A stretch of 22,292 nt of DNA from contig CAYUVK010000087.1 of assembly GCA_964448105.1 (NCBI GenBank), positions 1-22,292 of the forward strand, written 5' to 3'. This document shows, piece after piece, positions 15,651 to 22,292 of this stretch. Position 1 is the first letter of the stretch. Each line of letters opens with the position of its first letter. A model generated the notes under the pieces. The model searched no databases, had not been told where the DNA came from, and saw only the letters and a program-made list of their open reading frames with translations. This stretch comes from CAVQBP01 sp964448105 (GTDB lineage: Bacteria > Bacteroidota > Ignavibacteria > Ignavibacteriales > Ignavibacteriaceae). The position numbers were made by a program, and so were the translations under genes.

Positions 15651-16070
15651 AATTTAACTTTTATAAATACTAAGGTTAACTCATTTCAATTTGTTCTTTC
15701 TGGAATTTAAAGTTTTATAAAGTTAATGAACAAGAATTAAAGAGAAGGAAATTACGTAGTTGATTATTCTTTAAAACATAAATTTAAATGAGCCGAATAA
15801 ATATGATTGCTAAGCATACATGTAATTTCATAAATCTGACTACAGGATAACTGTTAAAAAAATATTCAGGACTATAATTCGGGATAAGAAGGAATATCTC
15901 AAAATAATGTGAAAAAAGTAATTAAAAAAGAGTAAAATTGGAAAGCCAAGGGATAGTGTGATCTTAATAATATTTAAAGCAATTATGAAACAACAATTGA
16001 AACATTTACTTTACGATATGTACATTGGTTTGAAAGATACTTGTGCTATTTCCATGTAGCAAGGTTTCGA
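15651..16070. other. AT-rich intergenic region upstream of the HTCS gene
   Basis: It should contain the HTCS promoter (minus strand), but I could not pick a convincing one. There is no TTGTAACA repeat here, so the regulator may not control itself through that site. Only short open frames without ribosome sites are present. Confidence 0.4.
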
Positions 16071-16146
16071 GGTACAGAAAAAAGTCTTACTTATTTTTGA
16101 CCGGAACAGCTTAAAGGAATTGCAAAAATAAGGAAGTCTTTTTCTG
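16071..16146. repeat. Long inverted repeat (type B), copy 2
   Basis: GAAAAAAGTCTTACTTATTT (left arm) and CAAAAATAAGGAAGTCTTTT (right arm) flank a loop with GACCGGAACAGC. Here it stands alone rather than inside a compound repeat. Compare 2123-2200 and 17737-17813. Confidence 0.8.
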
Positions 16147-16191
16147 TAGTGATAGATGTGAACGTAAACCGGAATTAGCACGAATAAGGTA

Positions 16192-16284
16192 AATGCTATT
16201 GTGAATTACAAAAAAGCCATCGAATTAAATCCGAAAAGTGAATTAACAAAAACTAAATTGAAAGCTTTACAAAACACTAAATAA
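16192..16284 (+). pseudogene. Relic of a TPR-protein C-terminus
   Basis: The frame reads NAIVNYKKAIELNPKSELTK, then TKLKALQNTK and TAA (16282-16284). NYKKAIELNP is the classic second helix of a TPR motif, and the ending resembles the TPR tails found on some Bacteroidetes enzymes. No start codon or upstream TPR units remain, so it is a fragment. From 16285 to 16479 I see no gene. Confidence 0.5.
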
Positions 16285-16479
16285 TTGTCAGGATAAGTAT
16301 CTCACAAATCTATTGAGGAGCTGAATATTGCTAAGGTGTTAATGCCCGAAAGTGCGGTAATGCATCCTATCTGTCATGAGTTTCAGCTAAGGAATCTGAT
16401 GGGAAAAGAATAAGCTAATCACAATTACTTGTAAATAATAATCAACGGGAGAACTTATTTTGAAAACAACAAAAATTTT

Positions 16480-16688
16480 ATCTCCGCTGCTCTTCAAAAA
16501 AGCCTTGCTTAATTAAAATACCATTTCAAAGTTTAGAAAATTAAGCAAGGTTTTTTTGCTTGGCGGAATAAGTAAATCATTTCAAGATTTACTGACCAAC
16601 CTTCGGTTGGTAAACAAGATGAAAAAAAATATTTGCGTGAGGAATGGGGAAGGGGATTAGGCAAGCAATTATTTTTTTGATAGGATTG
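16480..16688 (+). repeat. Modular intergenic repeat, copy 5 (cleanest full copy, core I)
   Basis: CCTTGCTTAA (16503-16512)/TTAAGCAAGG (16541-16550) with a seven-T run; GTAAATC-ATTTCAA-GATTTAC, a perfect 7-bp stem; ACCAACC-TTC-GGTTGGT (16595-16611); and core I TTTGCGTGAGGAATGGGGAA with GGCAAGCAATTATTTTTTTG. It works well as the reference for aligning the family. On the minus strand it gives a spurious 67-codon frame. Confidence 0.9.
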
Positions 16689-16852
16689 AAAATATTTTGA
16701 TTTAATGACTAGCAATTGGAAAAAATTTCTCTTCAAAATATCGGAACTATTCCTTTTAATTTCTCAAAATTTCTTGTGTTTTTAAGCATAGATAATCACC
16801 ATTTAATAATCTACTTTTTGTTCAATAATTTTCCAAATAAATAGGAGGGCTT

Positions 16853-17362
16853 ATGACTAATAAAGAATATTTCATAAACCGTTGGAATTATGAATTACCT
16901 ATCACTGAAAATGCTTTCCGGGCATTTCCAGAGAATGGATGGGAATATAAACCGCATCCCAAAAACCGATGTGCAAGAGAAATTGTTGAACATCTTGTAG
17001 GGCATCCACAAGACTTGATTGAAGCTATTGATGCTGGTGTAATAAATCATCGCAACATGACACCATATAAATCACTTGATGATATAATTACTTCATATAA
17101 AAAAGATACCGCTTTACTTATGAAAAAGCTTGAAACTGTAAATGAAGAGCAGTGGGATAAATCAGATATACCATTTTTAGTTTATGGAATGCATTTATAT
17201 AATCTTCCGCTGAGGGATCATTGTTATCAGCTTCTGTTCGATACTGTGCATCACCGCGGTCAACTATCCACATATTACAGACCGAACGGTATTGTTAATC
17301 CTGTTATTTATGGTGCAACTGCAGAGACTGTTGAAGAGATGATGGCAAAGATAAATAAGTAG
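16853..17362 (+). CDS. DinB-family four-helix-bundle protein
   Basis: This 169-aa protein has the usual size for the DinB/YfiT-like superfamily, putative metal-dependent enzymes often acting on thiol adducts. The metal-ligand histidines expected in the family are visible: His47 in REIVEHLVGHPQD and His133/His134 in LFDTVHHRGQLSTYYR, the latter with the characteristic HHRGQ...R signature. There is no signal peptide, so it is cytoplasmic. A strong ribosome site (AGGAGG) lies about 6 bp before the ATG. It stands alone between repeat copies 5 and 6, like a single-gene module. The specific substrate cannot be read from the sequence. Confidence 0.9.
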   Translation: MTNKEYFINRWNYELPITENAFRAFPENGWEYKPHPKNRCAREIVEHLVGHPQDLIEAIDAGVINHRNMTPYKSLDDIITSYKKDTALLMKKLETVNEEQWDKSDIPFLVYGMHLYNLPLRDHCYQLLFDTVHHRGQLSTYYRPNGIVNPVIYGATAETVEEMMAKINK

Positions 17363-17483
17363 TAATAAAGGGAAAATAACCTTTAGGTTAATAGACAAGG
17401 GATATGAAAATTTAAAGATATTATGCCCAGAACAAGAAACTTATTTTACTTACGTCCAACGAAGATTATGTGAACTGAGATTT

Positions 17484-17712
17484 TCACCAAAGGCAAGAAA
17501 ATTCTCTTCTGCAGTTATTCTTCAAAAAAGCCTTGCTTAATCAATAATCCAACGTATAAAAATTAAGCAAGGTTTTTTTACACTGCGGAATGGGCTAATC
17601 ATTTCAAGAATTACTGAAAATATTAAAAAAATTATTTGTGAAGGGCTGACAGCATCGGAATGCGGAGAGGGTATTGGCTGTCAGACCAAACAATTAATTT
17701 TTGATAAGACTG
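17484..17712 (+). repeat. Modular intergenic repeat, copy 6 (core II)
   Basis: Left extension CACCAAAGGCAAGAAAATTC; CCTTGCTTAA (17531-17540)/TTAAGCAAGG (17563-17572) with a T-run, which can serve as terminator for the DinB gene; CACTGCGGAATGGGCTAATC; no CCAACC hairpin; core II with GCTGACAGC (17645-17653) and GCTGTCAG (17677-17684), ending CAATTAATTTTTGATAAGAC. Confidence 0.85.
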
Positions 17713-17736
17713 CAAATGTTATGTTTTATGAAGATG

Positions 17737-17813
17737 AAGGCACAGAGAAAAGTCTTACTTATTTTTGACCGGAACAGCTTAAAAAAAGCGCAAAAATAAG
17801 GAAGTCTTTTTCG
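17737..17813. repeat. Long inverted repeat (type B), copy 3
   Basis: AGTCTTACTTATTTTTG faces CAAAAATAAGGAAGTCTTTT, with the loop ACCGGAACAGC shared with copy 2. It sits between a core II and a core I segment, the same order as at 1911-2342. Confidence 0.8.
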
Positions 17814-17840
17814 ATGGTGGTTAGTTTATAATTTTATTTT

Positions 17841-17912
17841 AATGACAAGATAAAAAAATATTTGCGTGAGGATTGGGAATGTGGTTTGGGCAAGCAATTA
17901 TTTTTTGATAAA
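17841..17912 (+). repeat. Right half of the modular repeat (core I)
   Basis: AATGACAAGATAAAAAAATA leads into TTTGCGTGAGGATTGGGAAT and GGGCAAGCAATTATTTTTTG. It closes the second compound repeat. The broken integrase gene begins about 45 bp further on. Confidence 0.8.
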
Positions 17913-17957
17913 AAGAACATAAATTGAGTTGATGTTAAACAAGAACTGGAGGGTGAA

Positions 17958-18967
17958 ATGTATTATCAAAGCATAAAAATGGAATTTATTATATCTACTA
18001 TAAAAATAAATTCGGAAAAAGAGCTTCTATTTCATCAAAATCAAAAACAAAAAAAGGGGCAATAGAATTCCTGCTAGACTTTAAGGAAATAATTAAAAGG
18101 AGGGAGATGAAAAAAACAATTCCTATAAGCATGGGAAAATTTTTCTTTCAATATTTAGTATACTCAGAATTGGTACATAGTTACAGAACCGTACAATCAG
18201 AAAAAACGACTTTCAACTTATTAAGAAAATACTTTGGGAAAATCCTAATTGACGAATTAAACAGGAACATGGTAATGGATTTTGTACAAAATCGACTTAG
18301 GAGGGTTTCTGCTTATGCTGTGACAAGGGATATACAATATTTACGAGGCGCTTTAAACTGGGGAATACAGAAAAATTATTTAGAAAATAATCAATGTATT
18401 GGAATCAAAAAACCAAGACTACCCGAGATTAAGCCAATTTATTTTACGAGAGAAGAATTCGATAAGCTATTGCTTGTAATTAATAATGAAGATTTAAAAC
18501 ATCTTATAATTTTTGCAGTTAATACCGGATTGAGATAAATGGAATTATTAAAATTGGAATGGAATCAAATTAATATTGTTGAAAGACTATTATATGTAAA
18601 CAATCTGGTTTATATGACAAAAACAAAAAAGATAAGAACTCTTCCGTTAAATAATGTTGCAATCGAGGTCCTAAAGAAGAGACAGCAAAATAGAAATGCA
18701 GAAATAATATTTACATATAATGAAAATCCGATAAAGCCAAACCTATTAACTCAAAAATTCCGGAAATTTGTAAGGAAGACTAATCTAAACCAAAGATTAA
18801 AATTTCATTCTTTGAGGCATACTTTCGCGAGCTGGCTGGTCCAGAAAGGGGTAACAATTTACGATGTATCGAAATTGCTTGGTCATTCTACTATTAAATC
18901 TACAGAAATCTATTCACATTTGAGGGTGGATGAATTAAGGAGTGCAGTTGATAAACTAATTCAATGA
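17958..18967 (+). pseudogene. Tyrosine recombinase/integrase broken by a frameshift and an in-frame stop
   Basis: The likely true start is the ATG at 17958, preceded by GGAGGGTGAA and reading MYYQ. A one-base loss in the following A-run (near 17967-17970) shifts the frame; adding one A restores MYYQKHKNGIYYIYYKNKFG and joins the frame that runs on through the ATG at 18107. A second lesion is a TAA at 18536-18538, right after NTGLR, where related integrases usually have a coding residue; CAA to TAA would explain it. Beyond it the catalytic domain continues in frame: MELLKLEW, the Lys region, HSLRH, LLGHS and the nucleophile Tyr in STEIYSH (codon 18911-18913). The N-terminal arm and SAM-like core-binding domain are present. 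Length is about 336 codons, typical for the family. Fragments from 18107 (a chance AGGAGG precedes it) and 18539 could be translated but would be incomplete. Confidence 0.88.
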
Positions 18968-18980
18968 ATTAAAGAATGTT

Positions 18981-19090
18981 TTTCTTCAAAAGCCTTTGCT
19001 TAATTAAAATTCAATTAAGAATATTAAAAATTAAGTTAGGGATTATTAGACTCCGGAATATGTAATTGATTTAATTACTGATAAGCTAAA
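18981..19090 (+). repeat. Modular intergenic repeat, copy 7 (degenerate, right part missing)
   Basis: CTTCAAAAGCCTTTGCTTAA and AAATTAAGTTAGG mark the decayed first hairpin. ACTCCGGAATAT follows, then GTAATTGATTTAATTAC, a stem with a different sequence but preserved pairing at the position of GTAAATC/GATTTAC, then ACTGATAAGCTAAAAA. It stops where the neighbouring minus-strand gene ends. Confidence 0.7.
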
Positions 19091-19095
19091 AACTT

Positions 19096-19482
19096 CTACT
19101 TGCCAAATGGATAGGCTCGGATGCTACCTCTAACATCGTCAGCCAATAATTTGACCTCATCGAATTGTATGGCCATAGTCTCTGTTTCTTTTGCCTCAAA
19201 ATATTTTTTAGCCGTTTTAGTCCAAGTGTGACCATCTTGATATACGGTCGCTTCTAAAACGATATCCCCATTGCCTCCATCATTACGAATTACGGCTTCG
19301 ACCTTTGCACTATACTCAAACAATCTTGTGGATGAATCATTTAAGTTTGAACTTACTACAACAGGTTTAGGAGGGTAGACAGCTTTTATAATAGTCCCAT
19401 AATTTAAAATAAGAAAAAAGATTATCAAGGTTACTATAACTATTGCAATAATAACGAAATTATTGTTTTTGCTATTACTCAT
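19096..19482 (-). CDS. Small protein with one N-terminal membrane helix and an Ig-like outer domain
   Basis: 128 aa. A short polar N-terminus (MSNSKNNN) is followed by one strong helix (about residues 9-30), and about 95 residues then lie outside the cytoplasm. The outer part has an alternating beta pattern (YSAKVEAVIRNDGGNGDIV, LEATVYQDGHTW, TMAIQFDEV) like FxLYD or other Ig-like fold domains of uncertain role. I do not recognise a family. AAAAGG upstream gives a reasonable ribosome site. It lies between two repeat copies with no partner gene, and its orientation opposes the broken integrase. Confidence 0.75.
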   Translation of the reverse strand: MSNSKNNNFVIIAIVIVTLIIFFLILNYGTIIKAVYPPKPVVVSSNLNDSSTRLFEYSAKVEAVIRNDGGNGDIVLEATVYQDGHTWTKTAKKYFEAKETETMAIQFDEVKLLADDVRGSIRAYPFGK

Positions 19483-19560
19483 TATTGACCTTTTCTATAA
19501 TAATTATATCAAATCAAAAACTAAGCCACTACTATTTATGAAAAAAATTAAAGAAAAGAT

Positions 19561-19676
19561 TAAAAAATTACTTGTCTGGGGACTAGTAATGTAATTTATG
19601 CAAGCAATAATAAGATTTGCGTGAGAATTGGGGAAGGGAGTTAGGCGAGCAATTATTTTTTTGATAGGATGAAAAT
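19561..19676 (+). repeat. Modular intergenic repeat, copy 8 (two right-half cores in tandem)
   Basis: A degenerate core (AAAAAATTACTTGTCTGGGG ... GCAAGCAATAATAAG) is followed directly by a standard core I (TTTGCGTGAGAATTGGGGAA ... GGCGAGCAATTATTTTTTTG, ATAGGATG). The first hairpin and the CCAACC hairpin are absent. Confidence 0.7.
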
Positions 19677-19678
19677 GA

Positions 19679-19719
19679 AAGGTGATATCTCCTTTCGAAG
19701 TAAAAAAAGATATCACCTT
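19679..19719 (-). terminator. Type C hairpin ending the serine hydrolase gene
   Basis: AAGGTGATATCT (19679-19690) and AGATATCACCTT (19708-19719) form a 12-bp perfect stem with a 17-nt loop, about 40 bp past the minus-strand stop at 19761. As at 3392 and 9108, it abuts a core I segment. Confidence 0.7.
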
Positions 19720-19760
19720 CTGTAATTGAGCGGAATGTCAGAATAAAAAAGACATGCCTA

Positions 19761-20894
19761 TCATCGCGAGGCATCCTTACTCTTTAAGAACAAATCCAAT
19801 CTTTTGTTAAAATCAATTCCTTTATTGCAGTTAACGAAAAATACATAACCAAACTTTTGTTCCTGGTTGAACATGAAAGCGCTAGTGAAATTATAATTGT
19901 CGCCATCGTGCATATATTCATCACCAAACTTCGAATGCTTTTTCTCTATGCCAAGGCACCAGGTAGAACTATCAGTTTTTGGAGCACTCTTATTTAGAAG
20001 GTTGGTGGGAAAGACTACTTGAACTTTCAACATCTCATCGAAAGTCGTTTTCTTTAATCCTTCTTCCCTTATCATAGCAATTAGAAAATTGGCGTAACTT
20101 ATTGCTTCTGACTGCAAGCTGAATGCGGCAAAAAAATTCGGATTCTTAGCGCTTGTACCCCACTCTGTAGAATAAACCTTACCATCAACATGGCCGTCTG
20201 CTCTGTGTTTTTCCAAGTAATCGTTCCAAGTATAATATGCATGTTGCATTCCCAAAGGAATGGCAACTTCTTTCTCAAATAAATCCTGAAGGCCATTTTT
20301 CGAAATATTATTCAGATGAGCCACGACATTTGCCAGATACTCATAACCCTCTCCGGAATATTGAAACTGAGTTCCTGGTGTAAATTTGATATCCAATTTG
20401 CCATCTGCATTAAAAAACCTCCAGTTAGGAAAGCCGGATGTATGGCACAAAACCATACGGGCCGTTATTAATTTATAACGCTCATCATTTGCAATATCAG
20501 GATATGGTAAGTAAGTATATAGAGGCTGATCCAAATTCAATATTCCTTTTTCTACCATTTTCATTACAAGAAAAGCAAAAGGCGTTTTTGACATTGAGCC
20601 GGCATCGAAGAGAGTTTCATCGGTCACTTTTTCTTTTGTTTCGACGTTGATCACGCCCAAGGCACGATGGTAGACTATTTCTGCATCATTGATTATGGCT
20701 ATGGACATCCCCGGTATTCCTAATGAATCCATTTGGGCTTTTAGATATTCATCCATTTCTGGAACAGTTATTTCCTTGCCGCTTAAAGTCTTAATTTTCT
20801 TAGCATTACCTTTATTAGAGGCAAATGCTGTGGTTAATGTGATTATGAGGAAAACTAGCAGCAGACTGAAACAAACAATATAACTTCTTTTCAT
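19761..20894 (-). CDS. Secreted serine hydrolase of the beta-lactamase class C family
   Basis: 377 aa. A signal peptide covers about residues 1-27 (FSLLLVFLIITLTTAFAS). The active-site triad of this family is visible: SxxK as Ser100-Met-Ser-Lys103 in DAGSMSKTPF, the YxN-equivalent Tyr179 in QYSGEGYEYL, and the KTG-equivalent His329-Asp-Gly in YMHDGDNYN. MSIAIINDAEIVYHRALG and LCHTSGFPNW are also family hallmarks. Members are mostly periplasmic esterases or D-Ala-D-Ala/D-amino-acid peptidases rather than true beta-lactamases, so no resistance should be assumed. AAGGGG precedes the ATG. There is no T9SS tail. It runs in the same direction as the PfpI gene, 272 bp downstream of it. Confidence 0.92.
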   Translation of the reverse strand: MKRSYIVCFSLLLVFLIITLTTAFASNKGNAKKIKTLSGKEITVPEMDEYLKAQMDSLGIPGMSIAIINDAEIVYHRALGVINVETKEKVTDETLFDAGSMSKTPFAFLVMKMVEKGILNLDQPLYTYLPYPDIANDERYKLITARMVLCHTSGFPNWRFFNADGKLDIKFTPGTQFQYSGEGYEYLANVVAHLNNISKNGLQDLFEKEVAIPLGMQHAYYTWNDYLEKHRADGHVDGKVYSTEWGTSAKNPNFFAAFSLQSEAISYANFLIAMIREEGLKKTTFDEMLKVQVVFPTNLLNKSAPKTDSSTWCLGIEKKHSKFGDEYMHDGDNYNFTSAFMFNQEQKFGYVFFVNCNKGIDFNKRLDLFLKSKDASR

Positions 20895-21036
20895 AGAGCA
20901 CCCCTTAGGTTTTTAATTATTATAATGAACAAGACGGTTCCCCTAAATAAAACATTACACTGAGGAACTATATTTTGTACATCAAAAAATTAATAATCAA
21001 AATAAAATTATAGTTGATTCTCTCTATATACAAAAT

Positions 21037-21076
21037 AATTGGTTTGAATGGAAAATAGTTGGTTTGAATGGAAAAT
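21037..21076. repeat. 20-bp tandem duplication
   Basis: AATTGGTTTGAATGGAAAAT (21037-21056) is followed by AGTTGGTTTGAATGGAAAAT (21057-21076), differing at one base. It lies about 140 bp upstream of the serine hydrolase start and could affect its promoter. The rest of 20895-21166 is AT-rich, apart from a short GC-rich stretch at 21109-21131 in which CCGA and TCGG could pair. Confidence 0.8.
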
Positions 21077-21166
21077 TAAATAAGTAAAAATTTTATTTTC
21101 TAAAAAGTGCCGAGTGCGGGATCGCTGTCGGATTAAAATGCCATGTTATGTGTTTATATTTTTTAG

Positions 21167-21748
21167 TTAGAATCCCATCATTTCTTTAATCTTTTCTACA
21201 TTTTCTTTTGATGTAAGTGTTTCTAAGAGTGTAAATGCTACCGCCATAGCTGTTGCTGGAGAAGTAGAAGTGATGATATTTTCGTCTTGTACAATAGGTT
21301 TGTCTTTAATGTTTGCACCCATTTTTGCTAATTGTTTTCTCCGCTTGCCTTCTAAGAGGTGATAGGTAGTTGCTGATCGATTAGCAAGTATTCCGCTTTT
21401 CCCCAATAAAAGAGCGCCCACACAAATAGAGGCAATTGGTTTTTTCTTTTCGTCAAAATACCGGATTAAATTAAGAAATTCTTCAGAGAAACCATCTTCG
21501 TAAAATCCTGCTTTCTCAAATCCACCCGGTATCGCTAAGGCGTCGAACTCATTAATATTTAAGTTTTTTATTTGAGTATCAGGTATTACTTGAAAACCAA
21601 ATGTACATTTTAATTTTGTATGGACCCCAGCTGTAACAATCTCTATCTTTTCATTCCCAAAGACATTTGCCCATCCTAGGATATCAATAAAGGCTGCTGC
21701 CTCTAGGATCTCAAAGCCATTTGATAATAGAATTAATATTTTTTTCAT
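21167..21748 (-). CDS. DJ-1/PfpI-family protein
   Basis: This 193-aa protein is full length for the DJ-1/ThiJ/PfpI group. The fold markers are KKILILLSNGFEILEA with the conserved Glu16, DALAIPGG, and the nucleophile elbow IASICVGALLLGKSG with Cys109. STSPATAMAVAFTLLE near the C-terminus is also typical, and closest to the YajL/DJ-1 branch. Members act as glyoxalase-like or oxidative-stress proteins; which reaction applies here cannot be decided from sequence. No Shine-Dalgarno is evident, as is common in Bacteroidetes. The TGTCTA/TAGACA element lies 69-121 bp upstream, similar to that before the DUF362 gene. Confidence 0.92.
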   Translation of the reverse strand: MKKILILLSNGFEILEAAAFIDILGWANVFGNEKIEIVTAGVHTKLKCTFGFQVIPDTQIKNLNINEFDALAIPGGFEKAGFYEDGFSEEFLNLIRYFDEKKKPIASICVGALLLGKSGILANRSATTYHLLEGKRRKQLAKMGANIKDKPIVQDENIITSTSPATAMAVAFTLLETLTSKENVEKIKEMMGF

Positions 21749-21816
21749 TATTTTTTACACACAACTTATTATTAAGTCCTTTATTGACCTTACTGCATAA
21801 GGCTATATTTAGGAAC

Positions 21817-21869
21817 TTTATGTCTACATATATACATCTTCATCTTAATTGCCTAAACTTAGACATAAA
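21817..21869. promoter_or_regulatory. TGTCTA/TAGACA palindromic element upstream of the PfpI gene
   Basis: TTTATGTCTA (21817-21826) and TAGACATAAA (21860-21869) are perfect 10-bp inverted repeats around a 33-nt AT-rich interior. The arms match those at 5548-5593, and both sites are followed on the plus strand by a CCC(A/G)GAAAAAA...CTTAA stretch and a full repeat copy. Candidate operator, or the outer module of the repeat. Confidence 0.5.
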
Positions 21870-21970
21870 ATAATGACTAAATATAGACTTACTATTATAT
21901 TTAGATTTATGGATTAAATTATTATTTGTAATTTCCCTCCCAGAAAAAACTTAATTGTATGTAACATAAA

Positions 21971-22201
21971 TTCTTTTTCCTCCAAAGGCAAGAAAATTTC
22001 ACTACTCTTGTTCTCAAAAAAGCCTTGCTTAATTAACTTCCATTTAAGGAATTAAAAATTAAGCAAGGTTTTTTACACGGCGGAATGGGTAAATCATTTC
22101 AGGATTTACTGAAAATTTCAAAAAATTATTTGTGAGGGCTGACAGCATGGGAATGCGATAAACGTATAGGCTGTCAGACCGAACAATTAATTTTTGATAA
22201 C
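21971..22201 (+). repeat. Modular intergenic repeat, copy 9 (core II)
   Basis: Left extension CTCCAAAGGCAAGAAAATTT; CCTTGCTTAA (22023-22032)/TTAAGCAAGG (22059-22068) plus a T-run; CACGGCGGAATGG; GTAAATC/GGATTTAC; no CCAACC hairpin; core II GCTGACAGC (22138-22146)/GCTGTCAG (22170-22177), ending CAATTAATTTTTGATAA. The remaining 90 bases to the window end contain no gene I can support. Confidence 0.85.
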
Positions 22202-22292
22202 ATTACTAATATTAGAATTTATTGAATATTGGGATTACAAATTCTTTAAAGATCCACCGTGTTTAGATGATATATAGCAGCAACGCCGCTAC

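Noticed and set aside
16340..16414. 24-codon plus-strand frame starting MPESAVMHP
   Set aside because: Too short, no homology recognised, and no convincing ribosome site.
19761..20894. Serine hydrolase as an antibiotic-resistance beta-lactamase
   Set aside because: The motifs are those of the broad class C-like esterase/peptidase group (HDG rather than KTG, YSG rather than YAN), so resistance is not supported.
1911..22201. The repeats as a CRISPR array
   Set aside because: Copies are long, structured, kilobases apart and separated by genes; there are no spacers and no cas genes.
22213..22292. Short frames at the window end (plus strand ending PPCLDDI, minus strand ending YHLNTVDL)
   Set aside because: Both strands offer a plausible gene end and the sequence stops there, so neither can be supported.

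Overview
The window looks like a stretch of chromosome from an AT-rich member of the Bacteroidetes/Chlorobi group, most likely an Ignavibacteria-type bacterium. The reasons are three genes and one gene relic ending in the type IX secretion (T9SS) C-terminal sorting domain in its Ignavibacteria wording (YPNPFNPST, VYDILGRE, SGVYLYR, KKFVLLK), and a giant one-protein hybrid two-component system with two Reg_prop propellers, Y_Y_Y, kinase, receiver and AraC domains. No rRNA, tRNA or CRISPR array was seen.

Layout: 1-1884, the 3' part of a T9SS-exported protein with a thioester-domain-like segment; 1911-2342, a compound intergenic repeat; 2427-3246, a membrane protein plus XRE regulator operon with a clear promoter and palindromes; 3440-5419 (-), a DUF362 protein with a GC-rich body and an AT-rich T9SS tail; 5420-6632, regulatory palindromes, a repeat copy and the relic of a DUF1569/DinB-like gene; 6633-8825, a lipoprotein with an HEFFH zinc-peptidase signature; 8921-9340, a repeat copy and a relic T9SS tail; 9398-11344 (-), a secreted protein with two nearly identical LamG-like domains; 11514-15650 (-), the hybrid two-component regulator, probably controlling the LamG-like gene through 21-bp-spaced direct repeats; 15651-16852, repeats and a TPR relic; 16853-17362, a DinB-family protein; 17484-17912, a compound repeat; 17958-18967, a tyrosine recombinase broken by a frameshift and an in-frame stop; 19096-19482 (-), a small membrane-anchored protein; 19761-20894 (-), a secreted serine hydrolase; 21167-21748 (-), a DJ-1/PfpI protein; 21971-22201, a last repeat copy.

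The most notable feature is a family of modular, hairpin-rich intergenic repeats (about 130-230 bp, at least nine sites). Every copy has the same orientation, whichever strand the neighbouring genes use, and the copies separate almost every gene or gene pair. A copy consists of an AAGCAAGG terminator-like hairpin, a GTAAATC/GATTTAC stem, an optional CCAACC-TTC-GGTTGG hairpin, and one of two alternative cores in common flanks (a G-rich core or a CTGACAGC/GCTGTCAG hairpin core). Two further repeat families are associated with it: a long inverted repeat (AGTCTTACTTATTTTT) and a 12-13 bp perfect hairpin (AAGGTGATATCT) beside the 3' ends of minus-strand genes. With several gene relics and a decayed integrase, this looks like an accessory region that has gained, duplicated and lost gene modules.
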